DNA of 64,000 bases from Opitutaceae bacterium. GTDB taxonomy: Bacteria > Verrucomicrobiota > Verrucomicrobiia > Opitutales > Opitutaceae. The translations under genes were made by a program, and so were the position numbers. The DNA is taken from the NCBI GenBank assembly GCA_030693515.1, contig JAUYAK010000003.1, positions 1-64,000 of the forward strand, in the 5' to 3' direction. Numbering within the stretch: position 1 is the stretch's first letter; the number at the start of each line of letters is the position of its first letter. This document shows positions 30,889 to 40,384 of the stretch, in pieces. The notes below the pieces were generated by a model. It had not been told where the DNA came from. It searched no databases and saw nothing but the letters and a program-made list of their open reading frames with translations.

Positions 30889-32428
30889 GCTGATCCCCCG
30901 GCTCGCCGGTTTGCTGGCCGCGGCCGGTCTCGCCGTCGCGTCGCTGGGTGGCTCCGAGGCGGTGGCACCGGAGGTCAGTATCTCCCTGCGCGGCGTGATT
31001 GGCGGAGTCGTCGAGGTGGGTGAGCCGCTCTTCGTCGCCGTCCGCATTGATTTGCCGCCGGGGCGGGCCCAGACCCTGCCGGCGGGTTGGCGCGACGCGA
31101 TGGCGATCGAAATCGCGGCTCGCGCCGGGGGCAGCGCGGCGGCCCGGGCGCGGGCGATCCCGGCGACGAACGAACCTCCGGCAAATGCCGATGAAGAGCC
31201 CTGGTTTGGCGAGGTGTGGTGGTTTTCGGCCGAGGACCTGAAGGCGGTGCGGCCGGGCGCCTATGTGGTTCGGGCCGCGCTTCGAATTCGCGAGGGCGAC
31301 CGCTGGAAAGGCGAAGCCTGGTCCGAGCCGGCGCCGCTCGAAATTGTCGCTCCCTCCCAAGACCCCAGGCGCAGGGAGCAAAAGACCATCGCACAGGCCC
31401 TCGCCGCAGTGGCCGAGGGTGCGCCCGCGCGGGCTGCGGCACTCTTGGACGACGCGCTGCGGGTGAGCCCGGACCGAATCCCCGTGCTGGTGGCGCGCAC
31501 GCAGGTGGCTTTGAGCATGGGGGATGTCCGGGCGGCGTCGTTTTGTCTGCGGCGCGCGCGGGCGCTGGCAGCCCGGGAGAAGGGCAAGCCCTCGATCACC
31601 TTGCACGCCCTGTCGGTGCAGATTGAGCAAGCGCTGGCCGATCCCGTGGTGCGCGACGCGCCGTCGGCTTGGGCCCAGCTTCCGGCCGGTGTGCTGGAGC
31701 CGGTGCGGCCGGTGGCGGGTCGGGCGGGCGAAACGAAGGATCAAGTGCCACTCGCGGTGTCGCCGACGGTTCCGACCAAGGTTGAGTCGGCCCCGCCGCC
31801 GGTCGCAAAGCCGTTGGCGGCCAAATCGTCGAAGGCGAGTTCCCTGCCACCGGCGGCCGCGAACCCGGCATACAATCCGTTGAAACCGTTCGAAGTCATC
31901 ACGGCGTCGTCGACGCTCGGGCAAATCGTGCCCGCCGCGGATCTCGACGACAAAAAGATCCGCGCCGATGCCGCCGGGCAGTGGGCGGCGAGCGCGACGG
32001 CGAGTTCGCAGTATGGCACGCCGCGTTATGCGCCGGCGCAGGCTACGGGGGCGCCGAGCGTCCCGCTCGGCATGGCCGGCGATAATCCCGACGCGTGGTG
32101 TCCCGCGAAAAAAGACGAAGGCATCGAGTGGCTGGAAGTGACTTTCGCGAAACCGGTCCCCGCCACGGAAGTGCGGGTCCTGCAAAACAACACCCCCGGC
32201 GCCATCGCGAAAGTCGAGGTTATCGAGCCCAACGGCACGGTGCACCTCTGGTGGGAAGGCAAGGATCCCTACATCGCGCCCGCCGTGCGCGAGATCGCGT
32301 GGTTTGTCGTGCGTGTGCCGAAGACCGCCTACGCGGTCGCAAAGGTAAAGCTGACGCTCAATCTCGCCGCCACGACTTCCGGCTGGAAACAGATCGATGC
32401 GGTGCAGTTGGTGGGGCAGGTGCCATAA
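30860..32428 (+). CDS. Exported protein with C-terminal discoidin-like domain, unit 2
   Basis: 522 residues. Signal peptide MPFLRARFIKLIPRLAGLLA..., N-terminal beta domain (VSISLRGVIGGVVEVGEPL), LEIVAPSQDP junction, TPR-like helices (~155-215), Pro/Ala linker, DLDDKKIRADAAGQWAASA, then the discoidin-like domain (IEWLEVTFAKP, NNTPGAIAKVE, GWKQIDAVQLVG). The last ~165 residues are almost identical to those of unit 3 (34884-36488), whereas the N-terminal parts have diverged strongly. ATG 30860 lies within the 3' end of the protease gene. Confidence 0.68.
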   Translation: MPFLRARFIKLIPRLAGLLAAAGLAVASLGGSEAVAPEVSISLRGVIGGVVEVGEPLFVAVRIDLPPGRAQTLPAGWRDAMAIEIAARAGGSAAARARAIPATNEPPANADEEPWFGEVWWFSAEDLKAVRPGAYVVRAALRIREGDRWKGEAWSEPAPLEIVAPSQDPRRREQKTIAQALAAVAEGAPARAAALLDDALRVSPDRIPVLVARTQVALSMGDVRAASFCLRRARALAAREKGKPSITLHALSVQIEQALADPVVRDAPSAWAQLPAGVLEPVRPVAGRAGETKDQVPLAVSPTVPTKVESAPPPVAKPLAAKSSKASSLPPAAANPAYNPLKPFEVITASSTLGQIVPAADLDDKKIRADAAGQWAASATASSQYGTPRYAPAQATGAPSVPLGMAGDNPDAWCPAKKDEGIEWLEVTFAKPVPATEVRVLQNNTPGAIAKVEVIEPNGTVHLWWEGKDPYIAPAVREIAWFVVRVPKTAYAVAKVKLTLNLAATTSGWKQIDAVQLVGQVP

Positions 32429-32444
32429 TTCAACGATCACTCTC

Positions 32445-34887
32445 ATGCTGACTTTCCCCTTTGGTGGCCGCCGTTCGGTCGTGGGAGGGCTTCGCGCCGC
32501 CGTGCTGGTCGGGCTCATGGCGTCGGAGAGCGCCGCTTTTGCCGCGGAGAACCCCGCCGGGCGCCCGCCGCTGGACTGGTCGGGCTGGGCCTCTGTGCGC
32601 CAGTTTGAAGGCACCGTCACGCTAAGCTATCGCCAGGAACACGAGGAGCGTTCGACGCTTAGCACCCAATCAGGCCAGTCTTGGGAAAGCGTCTCGCTGC
32701 GCTTCACGCTGGAGCGCGATCCGGACGATACCGAAGGCAACACGAGGGCGTGGCGTTGCATCCGGATGCGGGCGGAGGTGTCAGGCTCGAGCTGGATGCA
32801 TCGAGTCTCCACCGACGAAACCTTTTGGCGAACGGCTGAGAGCTTCGGTTACAAAGGCGATTTGGATCAAAGTCAGGAGATGACGTTGTGGTTGGATGTC
32901 GAAACGGGACGGTGGCGCCTGGCCACCCCCAACCGCACGGCCCAGCCCTACCAGGTGGCAGTGTCCGGCGTCGCCAAACACGCCTCGTGGAAACCCGCCG
33001 AAACGTCGGCGTCTTCCGAATCCCGGACACTTATCGAGGTCGGCAATTTCAACGGCAGTGCGGAGAAAACGGTCGGCGGATTGCAGGCCTCGAAGGTCAT
33101 CGATATGAGCGTGAACCTGCCCAACGGCAGCAGCCCCGGCTTCAGGGAGCAGCGGCTGCTGCTGCGGCCGATTATGGATGACTATGAGCTGGAGGTAACG
33201 ATCGCGGACTACGCCAAGTGGCGTCCGCGGGGCACGGTGGCGGCGCCGGACAAGCCGGGCAACAACCTGACGGCCAAAGCGACCGTGATGCGGAAAGGCG
33301 GCGGCGGACCGCCGGCGATCGTGAGTTCGATTCAGTTCGCGTTGCTGGACACCTCGCGCGAGCCGGGCGTGTGCCTGAACTGGCCGCTAGGCGCAAAGGA
33401 CCGCAATCCGGACCTCAAGCTCGGGCTGCCGCCGCTCTGCCCCGGCACGCTGTCGAAAGAGGATCAGCGCTTTGAGGTGACGTCGCCGCTGGCGGACGAG
33501 CAGGGGCGGCCGTATGCACTGGCGCAAATCGACAGCTATGATTTTGGCGGCCGGTCCAGCCTCTATGTGACCTGCAAGCTCGCCGATGGCCGCGAACTGG
33601 TGGGCGAGCTCAAGGGTGAAAGTGGCGAGCCCGGCCAGGATCTGATCCGGCTGCCGAAGATGGACGGGCCGGGTTGGATCGCCGAGGCGTGGAAAAAGGA
33701 AAAGGGCGTGGCCGGATTGGGGGACGACGACGACAGCGAAAAGGTGGAGGATCAGGAGGACAATGGTGACGGCTACACTTTGTATGAGGAGTATCGCGGC
33801 TGGGTGGAAAACGGGCAGCACCTCGAAGGTGATCCGAAGGCGAAGGATTTTTTTGTGCTGAACCTCATCGGCGCCGACGCGCGGCCTGGCATCGCGTTGT
33901 TCGAGCAAGTCTCAGCGCTGCGCGTGCACTCGAAGCTGCGGCGCAGCGAGATGTCGCAGACCGCGCGGTTGATGAACGGCAACCGGCGGGACGCGCCGCA
34001 CCGCGTCGATCAGCACGGGGTGTGGGTGAAGACCTTCACGCTGGCGGGACTGGGCGACACCGGCGCGGCCACGCCGATGACGAAGCGCGGTGTGGCGGGC
34101 CGCCCCGGAATTACGAAAGGCGTCGGCATTCTGGCGCGCGGCGATGCGCAGAGTGCGTTCAACAAACCTTACAACCTGCCGGCGCAGGATGCGATTTTCG
34201 CCTATGATCGCGCCATCGCGCACGAGTTGCTGCATTCGGTGGGGGTCGAGCATCATGGCGATGGCGACGAGCAGCTGTCCGTCTGGTGGGTGTCACCACG
34301 GCACCCGCGCAACAAGATTGGCCGGCCTTATTTTCGCGGGTCGAGCAATGCGTGGGGCGGGCGGGACGACGTTTACACGCTCCTCAATGAGAAAGGGCGA
34401 GGACTTGGCGATGAAGTTCATGGAGAGCTATGCGTCCGACCGGAAGGTCACCGAGGATTTTTATGGGGAGCAGATCAAGGCCGAGGCCCGCGATTACGTG
34501 AAGAAATACGTCGTGGGCATGGAAAACCCCAGGTTCAAGACTGCGGAGGAATACTACGACTACATGCTGGAGGATAAAATTACCCGCATGTTCCTCGCCG
34601 AAATCGTCGGCATGCCGCAGGGCCCGCACTCAGGCGATCAGGACTGTCTGATGCGCTATTATTTTGCCACCTTCTATCCGAAGAAAGGGGCGGTCGAAAC
34701 CTATTACCAGGTGACGCCAGGCACGGAGCGAATCGGCATGGACCTGTGCCGCTCGGGCACGGGCACCGGCATCAACGCCGCATCGCATCAGCCGCAGGCA
34801 CGCTACTTCAACGCGGCCGGCAGCGCGGGCAACTGCTTCAAGCAAATCTGCCCGAACGACGCCGTGCCGCCGCGGAAAACAAAATGA
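32445..34887 (+). pseudogene. Secreted putative zincin metalloprotease, unit 3, one frameshift
   Basis: From ATG 32445 the frame gives a signal peptide and a body colinear with units 1 and 2, including [25 protein letters not shown] and zinc site [13 protein letters not shown] (H593, E594, H597, H603). At GAGAAAGGGCGAGGAC (34391-34406) it leaves the homologous frame. Dropping one G from GGG (34395-34397) restores EKGEDLAMKFMESY and carries on to the shared cysteine tail (CLMRYYFATFYPKKG...GNCFKQICPNDAVPPR) and the TGA at 34887. Either a fresh inactivation after the zinc site or a homopolymer error. The TGA overlaps the next gene's ATG. Confidence 0.7.
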
Positions 34888-36488
34888 AAACGCCCGTCCA
34901 TACGGCGCCCTTTCGCGCTGTTCTCCCTTGGCCGCTTTTGGCCATCAGCTTATGGGCCTTGCTGGCGGGACGCATTGGCGGCGCAACGAGCGGGCCTGGG
35001 GCCAGTCCCGAATTGTTCGTGTCGCTGCGCGGCGTGGTCGATGACGCGCTCGAACAAGGTGAGCCGCTGCAAGTCACTGTGCGCGTGGAGGCGTCGCGGC
35101 AAAGCGGCGGCACGACCGTGCTGGCACCGGCCAGCGGGACCTGGGCGGACGCCATTGCGGTCGAACTCGTTGCCGCCGGCGGCAGCACCGTGCTCGCGCG
35201 GGCGGCCGCGGTGGGCCGACCGGATTTGCCGCACGCCATGGTCGATCGCGCTCGCGTGGCGGGTGGGATGTGGATGTTTCCGCCGGGCACGACGCAGCGG
35301 CTCGCGCTGGGCGATTACCGGGTGCGCACCCGGCTGGTGCTGCGCACCGGTGAGGGCTGGCAGGGCGAGGTCGCCGCGGAGGAAGTGCCGCTGCGAATCG
35401 TGGCGGCCGCGATGACCCCGGAACGCGTGGCCGCGCGTGCCGTCGTGCAGGCCCGGGCGGCACTTGACGCCAACGCCCTGGAGGACGCGGCGCGCGGGCT
35501 GGATGGCCTGCTCGCGAAAACGCCGGATGATTTTGCGGCGCTCTGCCTCCGCGCCGAGATCGCGGAGCGGGCCGGCAATCTCCACGCGGCGATGGTCTGC
35601 GTGAACCGCGCCGCGCTGTTGATTTCCCGGGAGGACGGCGGACTGCCGCCGTTGGGCTTTGGCGAACTGCGCGCGCGCATCATGGCGGCACGGCTCGCAC
35701 AGACCGGCCCCGTGGCGAATCCGCCGGCGTGGTCCTGGCCGCCGGCCAATGTGCTCAAGCTGCCGGAAAAGGCGTTGTCGGAGGCGCAGTCGCCCCGCAC
35801 CGAGGTCCCGCCACTCGGCGTGGCGAAAAGCCAGCCGGTTGTGGTCGAACGTAACGCGGCCGCGCCTGTGGCGGTTTCAAGTGCGGTCACCGCGGCGGCG
35901 CCCACCCCGAAAATCACAGTGCCCGTGGCGACGCTACCCGTCGCCCCGACCGTTCCGGCGGCTGCCGGCTCACGCAGCGTCGGCGTGGTGCTGCCGGCCG
36001 CGGATCTCGACGACAAAAAGATCCGCGCGGACGCCGCCGGGCAGTGGGCGGCGAGCGCGACGGCGAGTTCGCAGTATGGCACGCCGCGGTATGCGCCGGC
36101 GCAGGCCACGGGGGCGCCGAGCGTCCCGCTCGGCATGGCCGGCGACAATCCCGACGCGTGGTGTCCCGCGAAAAAAGACGAAGGCATCGAGTGGCTGGAA
36201 GTGACCTTCGCGAAACCCGTTTCTGCCACAGAAGTGCGGGTGCTCCAGAACAACACCCCCGGCGCCATCGCGAAACTCGAGGCCATCGAGCCCAACGGCA
36301 CGGTGCACGTCTGGTGGGAAGGCAAGGACCCCTACATCGCGCCCGCCGTGCGCGAGATCGCGTGGTTTGTTGTCCGGGTGCCGAAGACGGCCTATGCGGT
36401 CGCAAAAGTGAAGATCACGCTCAACCTCGCCGCTACCGCCTCGGGTTGGAAACAGATCGATGCGGTGCAGCTGGTCGCGGCGCCATAG
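34884..36488 (+). CDS. Exported protein with C-terminal discoidin-like domain, unit 3
   Basis: 534 residues with the same order of parts as 21943 and 30860: signal peptide, LFVSLRGVVDDALEQGEPL beta domain, TPR-like helices, PPAWSWPPANV (also in unit 1), Pro/Val linker, DLDDKKIRADAAGQWAASA, discoidin-like domain. Its N-terminal half is closer to unit 1, while its C-terminal domain is nearly identical to unit 2, so the gene looks like a mosaic. ATG 34884 overlaps the protease stop (ATGA). Confidence 0.68.
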   Translation: MKTPVHTAPFRAVLPWPLLAISLWALLAGRIGGATSGPGASPELFVSLRGVVDDALEQGEPLQVTVRVEASRQSGGTTVLAPASGTWADAIAVELVAAGGSTVLARAAAVGRPDLPHAMVDRARVAGGMWMFPPGTTQRLALGDYRVRTRLVLRTGEGWQGEVAAEEVPLRIVAAAMTPERVAARAVVQARAALDANALEDAARGLDGLLAKTPDDFAALCLRAEIAERAGNLHAAMVCVNRAALLISREDGGLPPLGFGELRARIMAARLAQTGPVANPPAWSWPPANVLKLPEKALSEAQSPRTEVPPLGVAKSQPVVVERNAAAPVAVSSAVTAAAPTPKITVPVATLPVAPTVPAAAGSRSVGVVLPAADLDDKKIRADAAGQWAASATASSQYGTPRYAPAQATGAPSVPLGMAGDNPDAWCPAKKDEGIEWLEVTFAKPVSATEVRVLQNNTPGAIAKLEAIEPNGTVHVWWEGKDPYIAPAVREIAWFVVRVPKTAYAVAKVKITLNLAATASGWKQIDAVQLVAAP

Positions 36489-36625
36489 GTCAACGGAATA
36501 TTTCCGCCGCACCCCTTAAGACGCGGCGAGCGGAGAAAGCCGTTGACCATCGCCGACCCATCCCCGGAATCGGCGTTTTTGCGGCTCGTGACATCACCAC
36601 AACCAATTTTCCGACGGACCACGAC

Positions 36626-38539
36626 ATGAGCGAGCGCATCACCCACGAATGCGGCGTCGCTCTGGTGCGGCTGCTGAAGCCGCTCTCCTACTACCAGGAG
36701 AAATACGGCAATCCGCTCTGGGGGTTCACCAAGCTTTTCCTCCTGATGGAGAAGCAGCACAATCGCGGCCAGGACGGCGCGGGCGTGGCCTGCGTGAAAC
36801 TCGACATGCCGGCGGGCGCGCCGTTCATGTTCCGCGAGCGCAACATCGAGCCCGCGCCCCTCGATCGCATCTTTCGCACGATCACCGCCGGCTACGACGA
36901 GCTGGTCAAGGCCGGGAATGTCTTCCCGGAGTTCCCCGACACCGTGAAGCAGCGTTTCGATTTTGGCGGCGAGCTCCTGATGGGCCACCTCCGCTACGGC
37001 ACCAGCGGCGGCTACGGGCTCTCCTCGTGCCATCCGTATTTCCGGCGCAGCTCCTGGCCCACGCGCAATCTCGCCCTCTGCGGCAATTTCAATCTCACCA
37101 ACACGGGTGAACTCAACCAGTCGCTCATCGCGATGGGCCAGCACCCCATCTTCGCGACGGACACGCAGGCGATCCTCGAGAAAATCGGCTTCTTCCTGGA
37201 TCAGGAGCACGAGGAGATCTACCGCTTCCTGCGCGGGCGCGACCTCGCGGGCGAGGATCTCTCGCGGCGCATCAGCGAGGACCTCGACGTCGCGCGCGTG
37301 CTCACCCGGGCCGCGCAGAAATGGGACGGCGGCTACACGCTCTGCGGCCTCATCGGCAACGGCGACGCCTTCGTCGCGCGCGATCCCTCGGGGATCCGCC
37401 CCTGCTTCTGGTTTCAGAACGACGAGGTCGTGGCCTTCGCCTCCGAGCGCGCGCCGCTGATGACGGTGTTCGATCTCGCGGTCGAACAGGTGCGGGAAGT
37501 TGAGCCCGGGCACGTGGTCGTGATCAAGAAGCGCGGCACGGTAAACTCGGCGCCTTTCACCGCGCCGCTCCCGCGTGCGTCGTGCTCTTTCGAGCGGATC
37601 TATTTCTCGCGCGGCAACGATCTCGACATCTACCGCGAGCGGCAGGCCCTCGGCGGCCAGCTTGCGCCCCAGGTCCTGCAGTCCATCAACCACGAGTGGG
37701 GCAACACCGTTTTCAGCTTCATCCCCAACACCGCCGAAACCGCCTTCTACGGCCTCATGTCCGCGCTGCGCACCCGGCGCCGCGACGAGGTGAAGGCCGC
37801 CATCCTCCAGGCCAGCCGCGAAGGCCGGCTCGACGAGGCGCTGCTCGACGACCTCATCCTCCGCAACTGGCCGCGCGGCGAGAAGGTCGTGAGCAAGGAC
37901 ATCAAGGCGCGCACCTTCATCGGCCAGGAGACGATGCGCAACCAGCTCGCGAGCCACGTCTACGACATCACCTACGGCTCCCTGCGCGCCGGGGTGGACA
38001 ACCTCGTCGTCGTCGACGACTCGATCGTGCGCGGCACCACGCTCAAGCGCTCCATCCTCCGCATCCTCGCGCGCCTCGATCCGAAGAAAATCGTGATCGT
38101 CTCCACCGCCCCGCAGATCCGCTACCCGGATTGCTACGGCATCGACATGGCGGAACTCGGCAAATTCATCGCCTTCGAGGCGGCCATCGCGCTGCTCCGC
38201 GAGCGCGGCCAGACCGCGCTGCTCGCCGAAGTCTATGAACAGTGCCGCGACGAAGTCGCGCGCGGCGGCTCCGCCAACCACGTGCGCCGGCTCTACGATC
38301 CGTTCAAGCCCGAGGAGATTTCGCTCAAGATCGTGCAACTCGTGCGGCCCAAGGCGCTCGAGTGGCAAGGCGAGTTCGAGATCATCTTCCAATCGATCGA
38401 GAGCCTGCACCTCGCGGTGCCGCACCACCGCGGCGACTGGTATTTCACCGGGAAATATCCCACGCCCGGCGGCTATCGCGTGGTGAACCAGGCCTACGTG
38501 AATTACTACGAGAAGAATGAGGGCCGCCGGGCCTATTGA
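36626..38539 (+). CDS. purF: Amidophosphoribosyltransferase (long PurF)
   Basis: 637 residues, longer than the ~500-residue E. coli enzyme and like the extended form seen in Bacteroidetes and Verrucomicrobia. The glutaminase Cys follows MSERITHE (CGVALVRLL), implying removal of a short propeptide. EKQHNRGQDGAG and GHLRYGTSGG belong to the Ntn domain, and LVVVDDSIVRGTTLKRS is the PRPP-binding motif of the transferase domain. First committed step of purine synthesis. ATG 36626 is chosen because the Cys must be near the N-terminus. Followed after ten bases by an ORF6N gene and then purM. Confidence 0.93.
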   Translation: MSERITHECGVALVRLLKPLSYYQEKYGNPLWGFTKLFLLMEKQHNRGQDGAGVACVKLDMPAGAPFMFRERNIEPAPLDRIFRTITAGYDELVKAGNVFPEFPDTVKQRFDFGGELLMGHLRYGTSGGYGLSSCHPYFRRSSWPTRNLALCGNFNLTNTGELNQSLIAMGQHPIFATDTQAILEKIGFFLDQEHEEIYRFLRGRDLAGEDLSRRISEDLDVARVLTRAAQKWDGGYTLCGLIGNGDAFVARDPSGIRPCFWFQNDEVVAFASERAPLMTVFDLAVEQVREVEPGHVVVIKKRGTVNSAPFTAPLPRASCSFERIYFSRGNDLDIYRERQALGGQLAPQVLQSINHEWGNTVFSFIPNTAETAFYGLMSALRTRRRDEVKAAILQASREGRLDEALLDDLILRNWPRGEKVVSKDIKARTFIGQETMRNQLASHVYDITYGSLRAGVDNLVVVDDSIVRGTTLKRSILRILARLDPKKIVIVSTAPQIRYPDCYGIDMAELGKFIAFEAAIALLRERGQTALLAEVYEQCRDEVARGGSANHVRRLYDPFKPEEISLKIVQLVRPKALEWQGEFEIIFQSIESLHLAVPHHRGDWYFTGKYPTPGGYRVVNQAYVNYYEKNEGRRAY

Positions 38540-38548
38540 GGAGCGAGC

Positions 38549-39136
38549 ATGGCGCGAGCACGCACAAAGCCAGAGCCGGCGCTGCCGCGGATCTTCACGG
38601 TGCGAAAAATGAAGGTCGTGCTTGATGCTGATCTGGCGGGGCTCTACGGGGTGCTGACCAAGCGGCTTAACGAGGCGGTGAAGCGCAACCCGACGCGTTT
38701 TCCGGTAGTGTTCAGCTTTATCCTCACCGAGGATGAGGTTGAAAACTTGAGGTCGCAATTTGCGACCTCAAGTTCTCAGGGTGACTCGGTTTTAAGGTCG
38801 CAATTTGCGACCTTAAAAACCGACGGCCGCGGCAAGCACCGCAAGTATCTCCCTCGCGTCTTCACCGAGCATGGCGCGCTGATGGCCGCGAACGTCCTCC
38901 GCAGCGAGCGCGCCGTGCAGATGAGCCTTTATCTCGTGCGCGCGTTCATCGAGATGCGCGACGCGATCCTCGCCAACTCGGGTATCCTCCGCCGTCTTTC
39001 CGAGATTGACCGTCGGCTGATCGAGCACGACTCGGTGTTGCGTGAGCTCGTCGAGCGACTACAGGTGCTGCTCGACGCCCCGCCGGTCGAGGAGCCCGCG
39101 CCGCCCAAGATCGGGTTTCACCAAGGCAACCGTTAG
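38549..39136 (+). CDS. ORF6N domain protein
   Basis: 195 residues. The ORF6N DNA-binding domain (phage/accessory type, related to KilA-N) covers ~10-135: MKVVLDADLAGLYGVLTKRLNEAVKRN, FSFILTEDEVENL, KYLPRVFTEHGALMAANVL, VRAFIEMRD. Then a coiled-coil tail (LRRLSEIDRRLIEHDSVLRELVERL). GAGGAGCGAGC gives a good ribosome site before ATG 38549. Odd feature: LRSQFAT occurs twice within 20 residues, and both copies are encoded by perfect palindromes (38744-38774, 38790-38818). It is wedged between purF and purM, so acquired or lineage-specific. Confidence 0.88.
   Translation: MARARTKPEPALPRIFTVRKMKVVLDADLAGLYGVLTKRLNEAVKRNPTRFPVVFSFILTEDEVENLRSQFATSSSQGDSVLRSQFATLKTDGRGKHRKYLPRVFTEHGALMAANVLRSERAVQMSLYLVRAFIEMRDAILANSGILRRLSEIDRRLIEHDSVLRELVERLQVLLDAPPVEEPAPPKIGFHQGNR
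38744..38774. repeat. 31-bp perfect palindrome inside the ORF6N gene (copy 1)
   Basis: Fifteen-base arms AACTTGAGGTCGCAA / TTGCGACCTCAAGTT around a central T. Shares the core AGGTCGCAATTTGCGACCT with the next palindrome. Confidence 0.9.
38790..38818. repeat. 29-bp perfect palindrome inside the ORF6N gene (copy 2)
   Basis: Fourteen-base arms TTTTAAGGTCGCAA / TTGCGACCTTAAAA around a central T, with further symmetry (CGG/CCG) after a one-base bulge. Same core as 38744-38774, in frame with it. Confidence 0.9.
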
Positions 39137-39155
39137 TCGTTCGCTTCATCTTTCC

Positions 39156-40262
39156 ATGGCCCTTTCCTACGAATCCTCCGGTGTCCGCTACGATCAGCTT
39201 GATGCGTTCAAGCGCGCCTGCCAGCAGGCCGCGAAGACGACCGCCGGCCTCCTCGCGTCGCACGGTTACGCTGAGCCGGCGAACACCCGCGGCGAGAGCG
39301 CCTACCTCATCGAGGCGGCGGATCATTTTCTCGCGCATGTCGAGGAGGGGCTCGGCACCAAGAACCTTGTGGCCGACGCCGTCTATGCGGCGACCGGGAA
39401 ATGCTTCTACCGCGAGATCGCGATCGATACCGTCGCGACCATCGTCAACGACCTCATCACCTGCGGCGCGCTGCCGATCTCGGTGGCGATGCACGCGGCG
39501 GTGGGCGATTCGGGCTGGTTTGCCGACACGACGCGCACCAATGCGCTCGTCGCGGGCTTCGCCGAGGGCTGCCGCGCGGCGGGCGCGGTGTGGGGCGGGG
39601 GCGAGACGCCCACGCTCGGCGGTGTGGTCGAGCCCGAGGCGATCGTGCTCGCCGGATCGGCCATCGGGAAAATCTCACCGAAGAACCTGCGCATTACCGG
39701 CGAGGTGCGCGACGGCGACGCGATTCTTTTTTTCGCGAGCTCGGGCGTGCAGACCAACGGCCTCTCGCTCTGCCGCCGCGTGGCCGCCCAGCTCCCGCGC
39801 GGCTACGAGACGCCCATCGGGCACGGCGATCCGCGCTCGTTCGGCGAGGCGCTGCTCGCACCTTCGGTGATCTACGTGGCCTTCGTGCGCGAGTGTCAGC
39901 GGCAGGGCCTCAAGCTGAACTACGTCGCGCATGTGACCGGCCACGGCTGGCGCAAGCTGATGCGCCTCGACGAGCCGTTCGTCTATGAGATCACGGCGCC
40001 CCGGCCCGCGCCGGCGTTGTTCCAGTTTCTCGAAGAGGCCGGACCGATCGAGCGGCGCGAGATGTATGCGACCTTTAACATGGGTGTGGGCTTCGCCGCC
40101 TACGTCGCGCCGGAGCACGCTGACGCTGCGCTCGCGATTGCCCGTGCCACCGGCTACGAGGCGTGGCAGGCGGGCCGGGTGAAAAAGGACGGCGCGCGCA
40201 AGGCCGTCGTCGTGCCCTCGCTGGGCCTGGAATTTGGCGGCGAGACGCTGCAGGTCCGCTAA
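39156..40262 (+). CDS. purM: Phosphoribosylformylglycinamidine cyclo-ligase (AIR synthase)
   Basis: 368 residues of the PurM/PurL ATP-dependent fold: GLGTKNLVADAVY, CGALPISVAMHAAVG, GGGETPTLGGVVEPEAIVLAGSAIG, and the C-terminal AHVTGHGWRKLMRL and TFNMGVGFAAYV. It is the divergent PurM type rather than the E. coli-like one. It converts FGAM to AIR, the step after PurL. ATG 39156 starts 19 bases after the ORF6N stop. Confidence 0.93.
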   Translation: MALSYESSGVRYDQLDAFKRACQQAAKTTAGLLASHGYAEPANTRGESAYLIEAADHFLAHVEEGLGTKNLVADAVYAATGKCFYREIAIDTVATIVNDLITCGALPISVAMHAAVGDSGWFADTTRTNALVAGFAEGCRAAGAVWGGGETPTLGGVVEPEAIVLAGSAIGKISPKNLRITGEVRDGDAILFFASSGVQTNGLSLCRRVAAQLPRGYETPIGHGDPRSFGEALLAPSVIYVAFVRECQRQGLKLNYVAHVTGHGWRKLMRLDEPFVYEITAPRPAPALFQFLEEAGPIERREMYATFNMGVGFAAYVAPEHADAALAIARATGYEAWQAGRVKKDGARKAVVVPSLGLEFGGETLQVR

Positions 40263-40384
40263 AATTTGCGGGTCGAAGCTGCCGCATTCTTGCACTTCGG
40301 CTGGGCTTTCGGCCCGGGCAGAAACTACGCTTGAAAAAAGGTTGGCGGCGCGCGCGCCGGACGCTGTCATCCGCGCTTCCAGCA

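Noticed and set aside
36488-36547. GGTCAACGG...CCGTTGACC inverted repeat between the unit 3 gene and purF
   Set aside because: Nine-base arms with a 42-base loop and no T run. Too weak to call a terminator or operator.
36392-38758. Minus-strand open frame of 788 codons
   Set aside because: Antisense to purF, whose motifs are complete on the plus strand; the antisense translation resembles nothing.
38549-39136. Prophage suggested by the ORF6N gene
   Set aside because: No integrase, structural or lysis genes nearby; neighbours are purF and purM.
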